64,000 nucleotides of DNA from Nocardia sp. CDC159 (GCF_023740735.1 NZ_JAMRXH010000006.1:372001-436000); one strand, 5' to 3'; positions 55,324 to 64,000 are shown, counted from the stretch's first letter. Numbers and translations: made by a program. The notes: a model not told the origin generated them from the sequence alone.

Positions 55324-55698
55324 CTACAGCTTTCGGATTCCGTCGAGCACAGCTCGCAACAAGTTCAGGTCGCTGGGGCCGGAATCGGTGTGCACCGGCG
55401 CCCGGAAGATCAGGTGCCCCTCGCTGATCAGATCACCGACGAGGATCTTCGTCACGGCGAGGGGCAGTCTCAGGGTGGCCGACACCTCGGCCACCGATTG
55501 CGGGACCCGGCACAGATGCACGATTTCCGCGTATTCCGGCTCCACGCGCCGCAATCTCGGGGCCGGATGAGATGTCACCACGAGGGTGAGCATGTCCAGG
55601 TCGTGTCCCGCACCCATCGTGCGGCCACCCGTCACGGCGTACGGGCGAACCAGCGGGCCCGCCTGATCGTCGAACCACGGTTGACCGAAGCGAGTCAT
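55324..55698 (-). CDS. DUF742 conservon protein (CvnC-type)
   Basis: ATG 55698 overlaps the roadblock stop (ATGA) and gives 124 residues. DUF742 features are GPLVRPYAVTGGRTM, TLVVTSHPAPRLRRVEPEYA, EIVHLCRVPQSVAEVSATLR and LPLAVTKILVGDLISEGHL. It is predicted to fold as a winged-helix-like domain. It is the third partner of the conservon and is thought to connect the kinase/roadblock part with the GTPase. Confidence 0.92.
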   Translation of the reverse strand: MTRFGQPWFDDQAGPLVRPYAVTGGRTMGAGHDLDMLTLVVTSHPAPRLRRVEPEYAEIVHLCRVPQSVAEVSATLRLPLAVTKILVGDLISEGHLIFRAPVHTDSGPSDLNLLRAVLDGIRKL

Positions 55699-56117
55699 GA
55701 CAATCGGTGCTCCACCTGCGTCGCTAGCCCGTGCCGCGGATCGGTCGACAGGTAGTTGCCCATCCGCTGCACGGTCAGATTCATTTCGTAGGCCACCATA
55801 CCGAGGTTTGCGTTTTCGTTCGCCTGCAACGCAATACAAGCGTTGTCTCCGGCGGCGGTGACGAACAGGACCGCGCGATCCAGCTCGATCACCGCCTGCC
55901 GCACGCCGCCGCCGTCGAAACGGCTACCGGCGCTGCGCGCCAACCCGTACAGCGTCGCCGACATGGCGCCGAAGTGCTCGGCGTCCTCGCGGCTCATGGT
56001 GGTGGACCGGCCCAGCAGCAGCCCGTCGGTGGAGTGCACCACGGCATAGCGCACTCCCGCCAGGCGATCGACGAGATCGTCGAGCAGCCAGTTGAGATCA
56101 CCTGCGTTGGAAGAGGT
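55695..56117 (-). CDS. Roadblock/LC7 conservon protein (CvnB-type)
   Basis: GTG 56117 with AGGAAGG 6 bases upstream gives 140 residues; ATG 56138 is an alternative with no ribosome site. The LC7 fold is evident from NWLLDDLVDRLAGVRYAVVH, STDGLLLGRSTTM, AVIELDRAVLFVTAAG and MGNYLSTDP. Roadblock proteins regulate the partner GTPase. The start overlaps the end of the sensor kinase gene by 20 bases, so translation is coupled. Confidence 0.92.
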   Translation of the reverse strand, partial: TSSNAGDLNWLLDDLVDRLAGVRYAVVHSTDGLLLGRSTTMSREDAEHFGAMSATLYGLARSAGSRFDGGGVRQAVIELDRAVLFVTAAGDNACIALQANENANLGMVAYEMNLTVQRMGNYLSTDPRHGLATQVEHRLS

Positions 56118-58566
56118 CACCTTCGCCTTCCTGTTCATCCGGATTGTTGGCGGTATGGGGGTCGGGATGGGCCCGACGCCCCTGCCGGGTGCCATTCTCG
56201 ATGGCGGACATCAGATCTCGCGCCTGTTCGGCCGAACGCGGGCGCTGCGGCGTGTCCTGCGCGGCGGCCTGCTGGTCGGTCGCCAGCTCCGGTGCCAGGC
56301 TGGCCTGGCGCCGACGACGCGGCAGCGGCGGCCGGGAATCGTTGCCGGTGTAGGACGGCCGCTGCTCGGTGGCGCGGTGGCGCGGCTCCGGATTGCGGGG
56401 TTCCGGGATGTAGCGCGGCGGTTCCGGTTGCGGCTGCGGGGGTTCCGGCTCCGGCTCGGGCTCGCGCGGCGGCAGCGTCGCCAGCGCCGTCGGCGCGGGC
56501 AGCGACTGGGGGACCGGGACGGCCGGAATCTGACCGGTGGCCGGGGGTTCCGGACGCCGGGCCGGGGTGCGCTCGGGCAGATGATCGGCCAGCGGCGCGT
56601 CGTTGGTGATGAGCGCGCTGGGGATCAGCACGATCGCGCGGATGCCGCCGTAATCGGATTCCGACAGCCGCACCGAGATGCCGTGCTTGACGCCCAGCTG
56701 GGCGACGACGAACAGGCCCAGGCGCGAATCGGCCGACAGCGTCGCGACACCGAAATCCGGTGGGTCGCGCAGCAATTCGTTGGCGCGCTCGAGATCGGCG
56801 GCGGGCATGCCCATGCCCTGGTCGCTGATCTCCACGACCACGCCCTTGCCGACGATATTGCCGGTGACCTCCACCCGCGACTGCGGCGGGGAGAAGGTGG
56901 TGGCGTTGTCGACCAGCTCGGCGAGCAGGTGGATGAGGTCGGCGACCACGCTGCCGACCACGAACACCTGCGGCATCCGCGCCGTGCGCACCCGCGCGTA
57001 GTCCAGGGTCTCACCGACGGAGCTGCGCACCAGCTCCACCAGCGGCACCGGCCGCCGCCACTGGCGGCCCGGCTGGCCGCCGCCGAGAATGATCAGGTTC
57101 TCGGCGTTGCGGCGCTCGCGGGTGGCCAGGTGGTCGAGTTTGAAGAAGGTCTCCAGCAGCGCCGGATCCTCCTGCTTCTGCTCGGCCTCGTCGAGGATCT
57201 CGAGCTGGCGGTGCACCACCATCTGGCTGCGGTGGGCGATGTTGAGGAATACCGCGCGCACACCCTCGCGGGTGCGGGCCTCGGTAACCGCGGCCGCCAC
57301 GGCCGCGGTGTGCGCCTGGTTGAAGGCCTTTGCGACGGAACCGATCTCGTCGTGGCCGAAGTCCAGGTGCGCGGCCTCGGTCTCGGGATCGATGTCCTCG
57401 CCCTCGCCGAGGCGGCGCATGGTGTCGGGCAGCCGGACCTCGGCCAGGGCCAGGGTCTCGGTGCGCAGTCGCTTGAGCCTGCCGATGAGCCGGTTCGCCA
57501 GCCACAGCGACAGGACGAACGCCAGCACCGACAGCGCCAGGATGCCCGCGCCCGCCAGCAGCGCGTTGCGCGCGGTGCGGTCGCCGTCGACGACGGCGGT
57601 GTGGTTGGCGTGGTCGTTCTGGGCCTGCCAGACCTCGAGCATCTGGCGGTTGAATTGGTCGGAGGCGGCCCGCCATTCGGGGATGCCGATCGGCGGCTGC
57701 GGGGGCGCGGTGTTCGTGGCGGTGCCGGAGGTGCCCGTCGTTCCCGTGCCCGTTCCCGTCCCGTTGCTCGTGCTGGGCTTGGCGGGCGGATGGATGATGA
57801 AGTCCTCCATCGTCGCCAGCTGCTGCCACGCCGAGGAATCGATCACGGCCTGGATGCGCTGGCCCTGCTCACCGCCGATGTCCTTGACCAGCAACGGCAA
57901 TTCGGTGCGGTAGTAGCCGACCAGGTTGCGGTATTCGGCCTGCAGCGGCGCGGGCAGGCCCGCGGGGCTGAGCGCGGCCGCGGTCAGCGCGGCGACGCGG
58001 GAGTTGGCGTCCATGGCGCGCAGCTGGCGCAGGGAGTGGCCGAGCTCGTTGGCCACCGCGGCGTCGGGTGCGGTCCGGGCGGTGATGTCGGTGCCGAGTT
58101 CGACGCCGGTGAGGATCGCGGTGTACGCGCCGTAGGTGTCGGGAACCGGCAGCACGCCCGCGTCGACGGCCCCGCGCAGCTGTGGCAGCTGCTTCTTGAG
58201 GGTGTCGAAGCCGCCGAGGTCGGGGCCCATCTTCTCGGCGTCGCTCTCGAGAATCGCGCTTTCGATGCTCTGCATATCCCGCAGGGCGTTGTCGAGCCGC
58301 TGCCGCGCCGCACCCAGTGCCACGGGATCGGGTTCACCGGACAGTGCCCAGAGCGACTGCAGTCGCTCCTGCTCCACCGACGCGATCAGTTCGCGGGTGT
58401 GTTTGTTGGCGCCTTCCAGGATGGACGCCCAATGCCTGGCATGCTGTCCTTCCCGTACCAAGTAGCCCGCCGCGCCCACACCGATCACGAGCAGGGCGAG
58501 GCTCGGGACGAGTGCGATCGCGAGAATGCGGGCCCTAATACCTAGCCTCGCTCTCAGCATCGGCAC
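56098..58566 (-). CDS. Conservon sensor histidine kinase with NIT domain (CvnA-type)
   Basis: GTG 58566 has AAAGGA 6 bases upstream and gives 822 residues; ATG 58560 is equally possible. Order: membrane segment (ILAIALVPSLALLVIGVGAA), extracytoplasmic nitrate/nitrite-sensing-like helical domain to about 315, second membrane segment (LLAGAGILALSVLAFVLSLW), HAMP-like linker, dimerisation helix FFKLDHLATRERRNAENLII, and ATPase with N-box LAELVDNATTFSPPQ and G-box ISDQGMGMP. A Pro/Arg-rich tail of about 170 residues follows. The signal is not known; the NIT-like fold does not prove nitrate sensing. No response regulator is nearby, as usual for conservons. Confidence 0.9.
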   Translation of the reverse strand: MPMLRARLGIRARILAIALVPSLALLVIGVGAAGYLVREGQHARHWASILEGANKHTRELIASVEQERLQSLWALSGEPDPVALGAARQRLDNALRDMQSIESAILESDAEKMGPDLGGFDTLKKQLPQLRGAVDAGVLPVPDTYGAYTAILTGVELGTDITARTAPDAAVANELGHSLRQLRAMDANSRVAALTAAALSPAGLPAPLQAEYRNLVGYYRTELPLLVKDIGGEQGQRIQAVIDSSAWQQLATMEDFIIHPPAKPSTSNGTGTGTGTTGTSGTATNTAPPQPPIGIPEWRAASDQFNRQMLEVWQAQNDHANHTAVVDGDRTARNALLAGAGILALSVLAFVLSLWLANRLIGRLKRLRTETLALAEVRLPDTMRRLGEGEDIDPETEAAHLDFGHDEIGSVAKAFNQAHTAAVAAAVTEARTREGVRAVFLNIAHRSQMVVHRQLEILDEAEQKQEDPALLETFFKLDHLATRERRNAENLIILGGGQPGRQWRRPVPLVELVRSSVGETLDYARVRTARMPQVFVVGSVVADLIHLLAELVDNATTFSPPQSRVEVTGNIVGKGVVVEISDQGMGMPAADLERANELLRDPPDFGVATLSADSRLGLFVVAQLGVKHGISVRLSESDYGGIRAIVLIPSALITNDAPLADHLPERTPARRPEPPATGQIPAVPVPQSLPAPTALATLPPREPEPEPEPPQPQPEPPRYIPEPRNPEPRHRATEQRPSYTGNDSRPPLPRRRRQASLAPELATDQQAAAQDTPQRPRSAEQARDLMSAIENGTRQGRRAHPDPHTANNPDEQEGEGDLFQRR

Positions 58567-58688
58567 AAAATATCCTTTCCGGGTGGACACTGCCACTCGG
58601 TCCCATTGAGCGAGATTGGATTTGACAACCGCCCGGCAATCCTGCGCGCACGCAGTTTCGTGTCGGTGCGGTCTTCTAGACTGGCGCG

Positions 58689-59318
58689 ATGATGTCTACC
58701 GCGCAGGTGCTGGGTGTGAGTGGGGCGATGCTGCTGGGCGCGATGGCGCCCGGGCCGGATTTCGTTATCGTGGCGCGTAATTCGATGCTGTCGGGCCGCC
58801 GCGCGGGGATGGCCTCGGCCGCCGGAATCGCACTCGGGGTGTTCGCGTGGGCGGCACTGTCCGGGCTGGGTGTCGCGGGTTTGCTGGCGGCCTCGGCCAT
58901 CGCCTTCACTGTGGTGAAGTTGGCAGGCGCCGCATATCTGCTATTTCTCGGAATTCGGGCATTGCTCGCCGCGCGCCGGGGCGGTTACGAGATGACGGCC
59001 GAACTAGATGGCCAGGGCGTCGGCCCGCGCACGGCCTTCCGGCAGGGCCTGCTCAACAATCTGCTCAATCCCAAGGCCGCGGTCTTCTTCCTGGCCCTGC
59101 TCCCGCAGTTCCTGCCCGCCGCCCCCGCCCTCGTCGACACCGCCGAACTGGCCCTGACCGCCACAGCGGTCACCCTCGCCTGGTTCCTGATCCTCGCCCT
59201 CGGCATCGCCAGCCTGCGCCACGTCTTCACCCGCGCCCGAGTCCGCCGCGCCATCGACGCTGCCATGGGCACCCTGCTGGTCGCGCTCGGCGTCCGGATC
59301 GCGGTGCAGACCAGCTGA
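58689..59318 (+). CDS. LysE/RhtB family amino-acid exporter
   Basis: This 209-residue membrane protein has about six segments and the family N-terminal signature MLLGAMAPGPDFVIVARNSM, followed by GRRAGMASAAGIALGVFAW and NNLLNPKAAVFFLALLPQFL. These are the hallmark regions of RhtB/LysE exporters for amino acids such as threonine or homoserine. The start could be ATG 58689 or the next codon 58692. It is divergent from the conservon, which has its own promoter. Confidence 0.88.
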   Translation: MMSTAQVLGVSGAMLLGAMAPGPDFVIVARNSMLSGRRAGMASAAGIALGVFAWAALSGLGVAGLLAASAIAFTVVKLAGAAYLLFLGIRALLAARRGGYEMTAELDGQGVGPRTAFRQGLLNNLLNPKAAVFFLALLPQFLPAAPALVDTAELALTATAVTLAWFLILALGIASLRHVFTRARVRRAIDAAMGTLLVALGVRIAVQTS

Positions 59319-59363
59319 ATTCGGCCCCGCAATCGGGCCCCGCTGTCGTGGCCGCATCCCGGG

Positions 59364-59598
59364 TTGATGCCGAGCCTGGACTTTCCCATTCGGGCCGATT
59401 CGGGGGAGTTCTGCGCCGACCTCGATCGCCGAGTACTCGACGCAGGTGGTCGCCTCTACTTCGCCGAGGGAGACGATCCGGGCGATGTATCCCCGGCTCG
59501 ACGAGTGGCGGCGGGTTCGCGATGGCGTGGACCCGGGGCGGGTGTTCGTCTCCGACCTGGCGCGGCGGTTGCGGCTGGTCGACGACCCTGTGGGGTGA
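59364..59598 (+). pseudogene. Frameshifted C-terminal remnant of an FAD-linked oxidoreductase
   Basis: Frame one reads [34 protein letters not shown]. At about 59470 the homology moves to the next frame: [36 protein letters not shown], then a stop at 59598. This resembles the C-terminal end of FAD-linked lactone oxidase/DprE1-type enzymes ([10 protein letters not shown], then MYPrLdeW, then FvSDLaRRL). The FAD-binding N-terminal two thirds are absent. The rest of 59319-59674 shows only the AGGAGG ribosome site of the next gene. Confidence 0.7.
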
Positions 59599-59674
59599 TT
59601 TGTGCCGTTCTGTCCGGGGCGGGGGCGGAGTAGATTGTGTGTATCTTACGGTTACTCACAGGTAGGAGGCGACG

Positions 59675-61228
59675 ATGCCGGTGCCGGAAGCCGCGGTGTT
59701 CGAGAGGCTGCGGGGGTTCGCCGCGGTCGATCAGGGCCAGGAGCATGCCGTCCGCGCGATCAACGAGGTCTTCACCGGGCGGGCGCTGGGTGAGGTGCCG
59801 GTCGGGACGGCCGCCGATGTCGAGATCGCCTTCGTGAAGGCCCGTGCGGCGCAGGCGGATTGGGCCGCCCGCTCGCCGAAGGAGCGCGCCGAGGTGTTCG
59901 ATCGCTATCGGGCGCTGATCGTGGACAACCGCGAGTATTTGATGGATGTCATCCAGGCCGAGACCGGGAAGGCGCGCTGGGCGGCGCAGGAGGAGATCAT
60001 GGGCCTGATCTTCGCCGCCCGGTACTTCTCGCGGGTCGCGCCGCAGCTGCTCGCCTCGCACAAGGTGGCGGGCGCGTTCCCGATTCTGAACCGGGCCGCC
60101 GTGCGCACTCAGCCCAAGGGCGTGGTCGGGGTGATCGCGCCGTGGAACTATCCGATGCTGTTATCGATCGGCGATTCGATTCCGGCGCTGCTGGCCGGTA
60201 ATGCCGTGGTGGTCAAGCCGGACAGCCAGACGCCGTATTCGTCCCTGGCGAATGTGGAGCTGCTGTGGCAGGCCGGACTGCCCAAGGATCTGCTGCAGGT
60301 CGTGCCCGGTCCGGGCGGGGTGGTCGGCACCGCCATCGTGGACGCGTGCGATTACCTGATGTTCACCGGCTCCTCGGCGACCGGGCGCACCCTGGCCGCT
60401 CAGTGCGGGCAGCGGTTGATCGGATTCTCTGCCGAACTGGGCGGCAAGAATCCGATGATCGTGACCCGCGGCGCGAATCTGGACAAGGCCGCCAAGGCCG
60501 CTGTGCGCGCGTGTTTTTCCAATGCCGGGCAGCTGTGCATCTCGATCGAGCGGCTGTATGTGGAGCGGGCCGTGGCCGACGCGTTCACCGAGAAGTTCGT
60601 GGCGGCGGTGCGGGCGGCGAAACTCGGTGCGGCCTATGACTATTCGGTTGATATCGGCAGCCTGATCTCCGAGGCGCAGCTCGAGACCGTCACCAAACAT
60701 GTCGCCGACGCCACCTCCAAGGGAGCGAAGGTGCTGGCCGGAGGTAATGCCCGTCCCGATATCGGCCCGCTGTTCTTCGAGCCGACCGTGCTGTCGGAGG
60801 TCACCGACGAGATGGCGTGCGGGCGCGAGGAGACCTTCGGCCCGCTGGTGTCGATCTATCCGGTCACCAATGTCGAGGAGGCCATCGAGCGGGCCAACGA
60901 CACCGAATACGGCCTGAACGCCAGCGTCTGGGCGGCGAGCAAGGCCGACGGCGAGCGGATCGCCGAGCGCCTGCACGCCGGAACCGTCTGTGTCGACGAG
61001 GGTTACGCCCCCGCCTGGGGCAGCACGGGCGCGCCGATGGGCGGTATGGGGATCTCCGGCGTCGGCCGCCGCCACGGTCCCGACGGCCTGCTGAAGTTCA
61101 CCGAACCGCAGACCGTCGTCGTCACCCGCTTCCTGAATCTCGATGCGCCGTGGGGCATTCCGCAGAGCAGGTGGCAGCCGTTCCTGATGGGCGTCGCCCG
61201 GGCGATCCGGTTCCTGCCGGGCCGCTGA
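59675..61228 (+). CDS. Succinate-semialdehyde-type dehydrogenase
   Basis: This 517-residue NAD(P)-dependent aldehyde dehydrogenase has APWNYPMLLSIGDSIPALLA, KPDSQTPYSSL, the catalytic Glu in SAELGGKNPMIVT, the nucleophile Cys in FSNAGQLCISIERLYVER and EETFGPLVSIYPV. The sequence resembles mycobacterial GabD2-type succinate-semialdehyde dehydrogenases, so it probably feeds GABA or semialdehyde carbon into the TCA cycle. AGGAGG lies 6 bases before ATG 59675. The C-terminus runs about 30 residues beyond the core (WGIPQSRWQPFLMGVARAIR), which is usual in this branch. Confidence 0.87.
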   Translation: MPVPEAAVFERLRGFAAVDQGQEHAVRAINEVFTGRALGEVPVGTAADVEIAFVKARAAQADWAARSPKERAEVFDRYRALIVDNREYLMDVIQAETGKARWAAQEEIMGLIFAARYFSRVAPQLLASHKVAGAFPILNRAAVRTQPKGVVGVIAPWNYPMLLSIGDSIPALLAGNAVVVKPDSQTPYSSLANVELLWQAGLPKDLLQVVPGPGGVVGTAIVDACDYLMFTGSSATGRTLAAQCGQRLIGFSAELGGKNPMIVTRGANLDKAAKAAVRACFSNAGQLCISIERLYVERAVADAFTEKFVAAVRAAKLGAAYDYSVDIGSLISEAQLETVTKHVADATSKGAKVLAGGNARPDIGPLFFEPTVLSEVTDEMACGREETFGPLVSIYPVTNVEEAIERANDTEYGLNASVWAASKADGERIAERLHAGTVCVDEGYAPAWGSTGAPMGGMGISGVGRRHGPDGLLKFTEPQTVVVTRFLNLDAPWGIPQSRWQPFLMGVARAIRFLPGR

Positions 61229-61238
61229 GCGCGGTGGG

Positions 61239-62471
61239 TCAGCGGCCGAAGCGGGCGTCGACCCAGGGCAGGGCGTCGTCGAAGGAGACGTCGAGCACGC
61301 CGCGGTGATCGGCGCCGGGGTAGTTGCGGTAGGCGACGGGCTGGCCGGTCAGTTTCTGCTGGGCGACCATGGCGTCGGTGGCGGGCGGGGTGACCACGGT
61401 GTCGGCGCGCCCCTGGGCGACCAGCAGGGGGACCGGCAGCCGGAGCGGACTGGGATCATTGTCGTCCAGGACGCCGATCAGAGCGGAGGCATCGGCGTCG
61501 CTACGGAATACCTCGCCGCCGGGCAGCCCGCCCCAGGAGTCGCGCTCGCGCAGCCCGCCGATGCACCGCTCGTCGGCCTGCGGCAGCAGTGCCAGCGCCG
61601 CCGGGGTGAGGAAGCGGGCGGGATCGATATCGGCGACGGTCTGCGCACCGCGAACCAGCAACGGTACGAACGCGATTCCGCTGCCCGCCGCGCTGGCCAG
61701 CTCCGAGCTGCCCGCATTGGCGGCGAGCGTGCCCGCGCGGATGGTCAGGCCGACATGGGAGGCCGGAGCCAGCGCCACCGCGCCGAGCAGGCGCAGTTGC
61801 GGGGCCCAGCCCTGGGCCCGGGCGGCGGTGAAGATCGCGGCCTGCCCGCCCTGGGAGTGACCCATCGCGACCCAGCGCGTGCCGATGCCCGGCTCGATCT
61901 CCCGCGCGGCCAGCGCCATATCGGCGACCGCGCGCTGTTCCATCTCGCCGATCAGATAGCCATGCCCACCGGCGGTCCCCAGACCCTGATAGTCGGTCTG
62001 CGCCACGGCGTATCCGGCGGCTACCCAGCGCGCCTGAACCGCGCGCACCTGCGCGGTGTAGTCGTGGGCGGGGTAGTCCGGACCGGTGTCGCGCGAGGGC
62101 GCGCAGCCGTCGGCCACCCCGGTGGTCCCGTGCGCCCACGAGATCAGCGGCCAACCCCCTTGCGGCGCATCGCCTTCGGGTACGGCCACCGTTCCCGAGA
62201 CCGCCACCGCGCGGCCCTGCGCGTCCACCGAGCGATACAGCACGAGGTAGTTGCGCGCGCCCGGGACCGCGGGATCGCCGGTCAACGGCCGAGACCAGAT
62301 CACCGAACCGTGCGCGCCGGATATGAGATCGGCTGGTGCGGAATAGAATTCGAGCCCGTCGGGGGCTCCTCCCGCCGCCTGCGCCGCCGGATCCGGAACC
62401 GCCGCCAGCGCCAATACCGCCGCGATTCCCGCCACCAACCCTCGAACCCGCGCCCTCGTTGCCACGCGCAC
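61239..62471 (-). CDS. Secreted lipase (secretory lipase family)
   Basis: This 410-residue enzyme starts with a signal peptide (MRVATRARVRGLVAGIAAVL, cut after PAAQAA). The alpha/beta-hydrolase triad is Ser in GHSQGGQAAIF, Asp in GRADTVVTPP and His in PGADHRGVLD. WAHGTTGVADGCAPS is the family oxyanion region. It should hydrolyse extracellular lipid esters. A paralogue lies cut at the left edge (1-317), so this genome has at least two. It has no coupled neighbours; the stop is 10 bases from the dehydrogenase stop. Confidence 0.88.
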   Translation of the reverse strand: MRVATRARVRGLVAGIAAVLALAAVPDPAAQAAGGAPDGLEFYSAPADLISGAHGSVIWSRPLTGDPAVPGARNYLVLYRSVDAQGRAVAVSGTVAVPEGDAPQGGWPLISWAHGTTGVADGCAPSRDTGPDYPAHDYTAQVRAVQARWVAAGYAVAQTDYQGLGTAGGHGYLIGEMEQRAVADMALAAREIEPGIGTRWVAMGHSQGGQAAIFTAARAQGWAPQLRLLGAVALAPASHVGLTIRAGTLAANAGSSELASAAGSGIAFVPLLVRGAQTVADIDPARFLTPAALALLPQADERCIGGLRERDSWGGLPGGEVFRSDADASALIGVLDDNDPSPLRLPVPLLVAQGRADTVVTPPATDAMVAQQKLTGQPVAYRNYPGADHRGVLDVSFDDALPWVDARFGR

Positions 62472-62552
62472 ACCTCCGCCGTCACTGAACCGTCTCCCGA
62501 CGTTACAAGAACGTTGTTCGCCCCGGGGACCACTGTTCGAGGGGCGTGGCGA

Positions 62553-63128
62553 TCAGCGCGAATACGTGGCGGTGAGGGAGCCCTGTGCGATGGAGGCCTG
62601 TTCGATCGATGTTCTCGCCTGGTCCGGCGGGGTTTCCCAGGGCAGTGACAGGCGGTTGGGCAGGGCGTGGACGGTGAAGCGGTAGTGATGGATTCCGGTG
62701 TCCGGCGGCGGACAGGGAACGGCGTAGTCGGCGCGGCCCGCGCTGTTGGTCAGAACCGTTCCGTCGACCAGGGTGCCGCTGCCGGAGATCTCGGTGATCG
62801 TGGCGGGGATATCGATGATCACCCAGTGGGTGAACCCGCCGTCCGCAGCGTCGGGATCGTCGACGATGAGGGCGAAGCGCGCGGTCTCCGGCGGCGTCGT
62901 CCAGGACAGCGGCAGCACCCGGCCGCCTTTGGCGCAGGTGTACTCGTCCGGCAGCGCGGCGCCATCGACGACGGCGCTGCTGGTCACCCGAATCTGGTGG
63001 GTCGCGGGCGGATCGGCCGCGGTCGTGGTGGTGGTCGACGGCGGTGTGGAACCGGAATCGGAACACCCGGCCGTCGCGGCGAGGGTCAGCACCGCGGCGG
63101 CGACCAGGCGAACCCGGCGGCTGGACAT
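62553..63128 (-). CDS. YbhB/YbcL-type PEBP lipoprotein
   Basis: This 191-residue protein has a lipoprotein signal (RLVAAAVLTLAATAGCSDSG, Cys in ATAGC) and a Thr-rich linker (STTTTTAADPP). The PEBP fold follows: DGAALPDEYTCAKGGRVLPL, WTTPPETARFALIVDDPDAA, GFTHWVIIDIPAT, YAVPCPPPDTGIHHYRFTVH. The Asp-Pro-Asp and His residues form the ligand pocket. Bacterial PEBP proteins have unclear roles; a membrane-anchored form like this occurs in mycobacteria. ATG 63128 is natural. Confidence 0.87.
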   Translation of the reverse strand: MSSRRVRLVAAAVLTLAATAGCSDSGSTPPSTTTTTAADPPATHQIRVTSSAVVDGAALPDEYTCAKGGRVLPLSWTTPPETARFALIVDDPDAADGGFTHWVIIDIPATITEISGSGTLVDGTVLTNSAGRADYAVPCPPPDTGIHHYRFTVHALPNRLSLPWETPPDQARTSIEQASIAQGSLTATYSR

Positions 63129-63174
63129 GGTTCGAGCCTAGAGCCCGCGCCGCCGGGTGTTCGCGGGAACGGGC

Positions 63175-63576
63175 TCAATCCCCTAGGTCCGCACCCGTTC
63201 GCGGCGGATCCGCCGCGAACTGTTCGGCCTCGGCGTCGGTGAGCAGCCGGGAACGGATCAAAAAGCGCATGCCCTCGGGCGCCTCCAGCGAGAATCCGCT
63301 GCCGCGCCCGGGAACCACGTCCACGGTGAGATGGGTGTGCCGCCAGTATTCGAATTGATCGGCGCTCATCCAGAACTCGGTGTTCCCGGGCAGCTCGCCG
63401 AGCAGCACATCGGCCGCGCCGACCCGGAATTCACCGCGCGGGTAGCACATGGGTGAGCTGCCGTCGCAGCAGCCGCCGGACTGGTGGAACATCACCGGCC
63501 CGTACCGCTCGACGAGATCGCCGAGCAGCCGGGCCGCGTCCTCGGTGATGTCTATGCGCGAGAGGGGTTGCGCCAT
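63175..63576 (-). CDS. DUF779 protein, partner of an aldehyde dehydrogenase
   Basis: ATG 63576 gives 133 residues starting [20 protein letters not shown] and overlaps the ALDH stop by one base (TGATG). The family motif is MFHQSGGCCDGSSPMCYPRG, whose paired Cys and downstream Cys could bind metal. FWMSADQFEYWRHTHLTVDV is the second conserved block. DUF779 genes commonly follow acetaldehyde-type dehydrogenases, as here, so a role in that oxidation is likely, though its mechanism is unknown. Confidence 0.87.
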   Translation of the reverse strand: MAQPLSRIDITEDAARLLGDLVERYGPVMFHQSGGCCDGSSPMCYPRGEFRVGAADVLLGELPGNTEFWMSADQFEYWRHTHLTVDVVPGRGSGFSLEAPEGMRFLIRSRLLTDAEAEQFAADPPRTGADLGD

Positions 63577-64000
63577 CAGAAGAATCCGAGCTTGTGCGGC
63601 GAATAGCTGACCAGCAGATTCTTGGTCTGCTGATAGTGATCGAGCATCATCGCGTGGTTCTCGCGCCCGATTCCGGACTTCTTGTACCCGCCGAAGGCGG
63701 CATGCGCGGGATAGGCGTGATAGCAATTCGTCCACACCCGACCGGCCTTGATCGCCCGGCCCATCCGGTAGGCGGTGTTCATATCGCGCGTCCACACGCC
63801 CGCGCCGAGCCCGTAGAGCGTGTCGTTGGCGATCCGCAGCGCCTCGTCGGTGGTGTCGAATCGCGTCACCGACACCACCGGACCGAAGATCTCCTCCTGG
63901 AAGACGCGCATATCGTTGCGGCCCTCGAAGATCGTCGGTTCGATGTAGTAGCCGTTGGGATATTCGTCGACCTTGCGCATCCCGCCGCCGGTGAGCACCT
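63576..64000 (-). CDS. Aldehyde dehydrogenase, C-terminal part only
   Basis: About 140 C-terminal residues are visible and the gene continues past the right edge. It ends [65 protein letters not shown] and [20 protein letters not shown] are ALDH cofactor and dimer regions. The catalytic Cys and Glu lie outside the window. Linkage to DUF779 and this ending suggest the acetaldehyde/ExaC-type group involved in alcohol oxidation. Confidence 0.9.
   Translation of the reverse strand, partial: VLTGGGMRKVDEYPNGYYIEPTIFEGRNDMRVFQEEIFGPVVSVTRFDTTDEALRIANDTLYGLGAGVWTRDMNTAYRMGRAIKAGRVWTNCYHAYPAHAAFGGYKKSGIGRENHAMMLDHYQQTKNLLVSYSPHKLGFF

Noticed and set aside
56092..58545. 817-codon open frame antisense to the conservon kinase
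   Set aside because: It mirrors the high-GC codon pattern of the kinase on the other strand; the kinase has recognisable domains and a ribosome site.

Overview
High-GC actinobacterial chromosome. The window most resembles a mycolic-acid bacterium of the order Mycobacteriales, and Nocardia is the best guess. The reasons are a PE/PPE-like pair with an EspG chaperone and a DUF3558 lipoprotein, a furA-katG pair, a KasA/KasB-like ketosynthase, a roadblock/DUF742/GTPase conservon, a LexA box of the actinobacterial type, and many GTG/TTG or apparently leaderless starts. The genus call is inference from gene content. No rRNA, tRNA or CRISPR array was seen.

Layout. 0-12 kb: the end of a secreted lipase, a TetR/FUSC efflux pair with twin operators, a PhoD-type phosphatase, a type VII secretion substrate module read leftward (lipoprotein, PE-like, PPE-like, EspG), a MarR/MFS pair, a membrane pentapeptide protein and a DUF4241 protein. 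12-18 kb: a compact Calvin-cycle operon. cbbR is divergent from cbbL-cbbS-cbbX-fbp-prk, and the spacer holds two perfect palindromes. It encodes a red-type RuBisCO, its activase and the two enzymes specific to the cycle. 18-25 kb: a DUF1275 membrane protein, an AlkZ-like glycosylase, two lipolytic enzymes, an FAD monooxygenase, a Nudix enzyme and dinB with a LexA box on its start codon.

25-38 kb is an accessory stretch. An IS3-type element abuts the dinB promoter. It is followed by small exported proteins (a ricin-like lectin, an SH3/CAP protein and a 122-residue protein), orphan genes, and gene fragments of DJ-1/PfpI and nitroreductase type, then an aldo/keto reductase, an animal-type haem peroxidase and a nucleotidyltransferase. 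39-48 kb: furA-katG with a strong terminator, gldA, a nitronate monooxygenase and small metabolic or membrane genes. 48-54 kb: a TetR/ketosynthase pair sharing one operator, a 430-base spacer with four DnaA-box-like sites, and a methionine-salvage operon whose first gene fuses MtnA to MtnB, followed by mtnD and mtnC. 54-59 kb: a complete conservon (sensor kinase, roadblock protein, DUF742 protein, GTPase). 59-64 kb: a decayed FAD oxidoreductase end, a succinate-semialdehyde-type dehydrogenase, a second secreted lipase, a PEBP lipoprotein and a DUF779/aldehyde dehydrogenase pair cut by the window edge.

Starts were chosen from Shine-Dalgarno matches, overlaps and family length, and many differ from the longest open frame. 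All function calls are from reading the sequence; no database search was run.
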